A stretch of DNA of 6,606 bases from Chloroflexota bacterium (lineage in GTDB: Bacteria; Chloroflexota; Anaerolineae; Aggregatilineales; Phototrophicaceae), in assembly GCA_010092805.1 (NCBI GenBank), contig JAADYY010000529.1, positions 1 through 6,606 on the forward strand, read 5' to 3'. Shown one piece after another: positions 6,264-6,606 of this stretch. Each line of letters opens with the position of its first letter. Position 1 is the stretch's first letter. A program made the translations under genes and the position numbers. Under the pieces are notes generated by a model. That model was not told where the DNA came from. It did no database searches and worked only from the letters and a program-made list of their open reading frames with translations.

Positions 6264-6297
6264 CACTTGCCCGCAATTGGGGGCAAGTGACGGCAAG
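6264..6297. promoter_or_regulatory. Inverted repeat CACTTGCCC-N8-GGGCAAGTG with an extra half-site
   Basis: Perfect 9-bp arms at 6264-6272 and 6281-6289. The core motif occurs three times: CTTGCC at 6266-6271, GGCAAG at 6282-6287 and again GGCAAG at 6292-6297, one helical turn (10 bp) from the second. It sits about 40-75 bp upstream of the ndh -10 box and 67-100 bp upstream of the antiporter start, a position suited to an operator controlling both divergent genes. It could alternatively be an RNA hairpin if transcribed. Confidence 0.5.
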
Positions 6298-6304
6298 GGT
6301 TGTT

Positions 6305-6329
6305 AAAAACCGCTACACTAAAAAGCGGT
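6305..6329 (-). terminator. Possible minus-strand terminator or operator dyad
   Basis: ACCGCT (6309-6314) and AGCGGT (6324-6329) form a 6-bp dyad with a 9-nt centre. Read on the minus strand, the dyad is followed by five Ts (6309-6305), the form of a weak intrinsic terminator. It would stop antisense transcripts coming from the antiporter before they reach ndh. The stem is short, and the same site may instead be an operator for the antiporter. Confidence 0.3.
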
Positions 6330-6341
6330 AGTACGTCATAG

Positions 6342-6350
6342 AGGTGGGAG
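6342..6350 (+). promoter_or_regulatory. Weak Shine-Dalgarno region of the antiporter
   Basis: AGGTGGGAG precedes the ATG at 6364 by 13 nt, longer than ideal. No other in-frame start exists between the in-frame TAA at 6319-6321 and this ATG, so the start choice does not depend on it. Confidence 0.4.
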
Positions 6351-6363
6351 TACAACTGCGCAC

Positions 6364-6606
6364 ATGGAGACGTTGACAACATCGGTGTTTTTGGGGACTT
6401 TGGCGCTTGTAGGGGTCGTGATTATTGTCTCGGCGCTGTTGTCCGGCATTATCGAACGCAGTGGGCTGCCACAGGTGGTCTTCTTCTTGACGCTGGGCGC
6501 GGTGCTTGGCCCGGCAGGTTTGGGGCTGCTGGATGTCTCGCTGGAGTCCGACGCGCTGCGCGTGGTGGCAACACTCAGCTTGACGCTCGTGCTGTTCAAC
6601 GACGCG
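6364..6606 (+). CDS. Cation:proton antiporter, N-terminal fragment (cut by window edge)
   Basis: An open frame of 81 codons runs from the ATG to the last base of the window without a stop, so the gene continues outside. A first hydrophobic helix (residues 8-30) is followed by IERSGLPQVVFFLTLGAVLGPAGLGLLD (30-57) and a third hydrophobic stretch (66-78) ending in LVLFNDA. The P-Q-V entry helix and the LGPAGLGLLD turn are typical of the N-terminus of CPA-type Na+(K+)/H+ exchangers (NhaP/KefB-like), which use the proton gradient to export cations across the inner membrane. The ion-binding residues lie beyond the window, so neither ion specificity nor the exact subfamily can be told. It is divergent from ndh and shares the 275-nt intergenic region with it. 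The frame is flanked upstream by a stop at 6319-6321, so the start is well fixed. Confidence 0.8.
   Translation, partial: METLTTSVFLGTLALVGVVIIVSALLSGIIERSGLPQVVFFLTLGAVLGPAGLGLLDVSLESDALRVVATLSLTLVLFNDA

Noticed and set aside
6078..6290. A 70-codon plus-strand frame across the intergenic region
   Set aside because: It begins inside ndh, covers the ndh ribosome site and the proposed -10 box, and shows no domain or conserved pattern.
6336..6599. An 87-codon minus-strand frame opposite the antiporter
   Set aside because: The Ser/Thr-rich translation is the complement of a hydrophobic coding strand. The plus-strand frame has clear antiporter features.
1..6606. CRISPR arrays, tRNA/rRNA genes, insertion sequences or phage attachment sites
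   Set aside because: No regularly spaced direct repeats, cloverleaf sequence, transposase frame or long terminal inverted repeats were found by eye on either strand.

Overview
The window looks like chromosomal DNA of a GC-rich bacterium. The pairing of an archaeal-type XPB helicase with a Bax1 (DUF790) nuclease, and an NDH-2 whose tail is of the kind I associate with Chloroflexota and similar phyla, suggest Chloroflexota. This is inference from gene content and protein style; there is no rRNA or other marker to settle it.

Layout: four genes lie on the minus strand, read from right to left, and one gene is cut off on the plus strand at the right edge. From 6088 down to 2732 there is a two-gene membrane unit: a type II NADH:quinone oxidoreductase with an extra N-terminal four-helix membrane domain, then 27 nt later a 508-residue integral membrane protein. 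From about 2641 down to 38 lies a DNA-repair pair: an XPB-family helicase and, 18 nt further on, its nuclease partner Bax1. A candidate promoter at 2681-2709 suggests that the repair pair can be transcribed on its own. To the right of the NDH-2 gene, a 275-nt divergent intergenic region (6089-6363) holds a perfect minus-strand -10 box, three inverted repeats and a repeated GGCAAG/CTTGCC motif. Beyond it begins a plus-strand cation:proton antiporter, of which only the first 81 residues are present.

The most unusual content is the membrane unit. The 508-residue protein is built of three tandem copies of a roughly 135-145-residue four-helix module. A fourth copy of the same module is the N-terminal domain of the neighbouring NDH-2. 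All four copies share a TM2 histidine and an exact W-x8-P-x8-W-x8-F register. Two of the three tandem copies also carry a second histidine at a fixed distance, in TM4. This suggests a dedicated membrane partner for the dehydrogenase, perhaps handling quinone, a cofactor or assembly, but that role is inferred, not shown.

The repair pair is better understood. XPB-Bax1 is a helicase-nuclease complex known from archaea, thought to unwind and incise damaged DNA. The two halves of the window show no obvious functional connection beyond sharing a strand.
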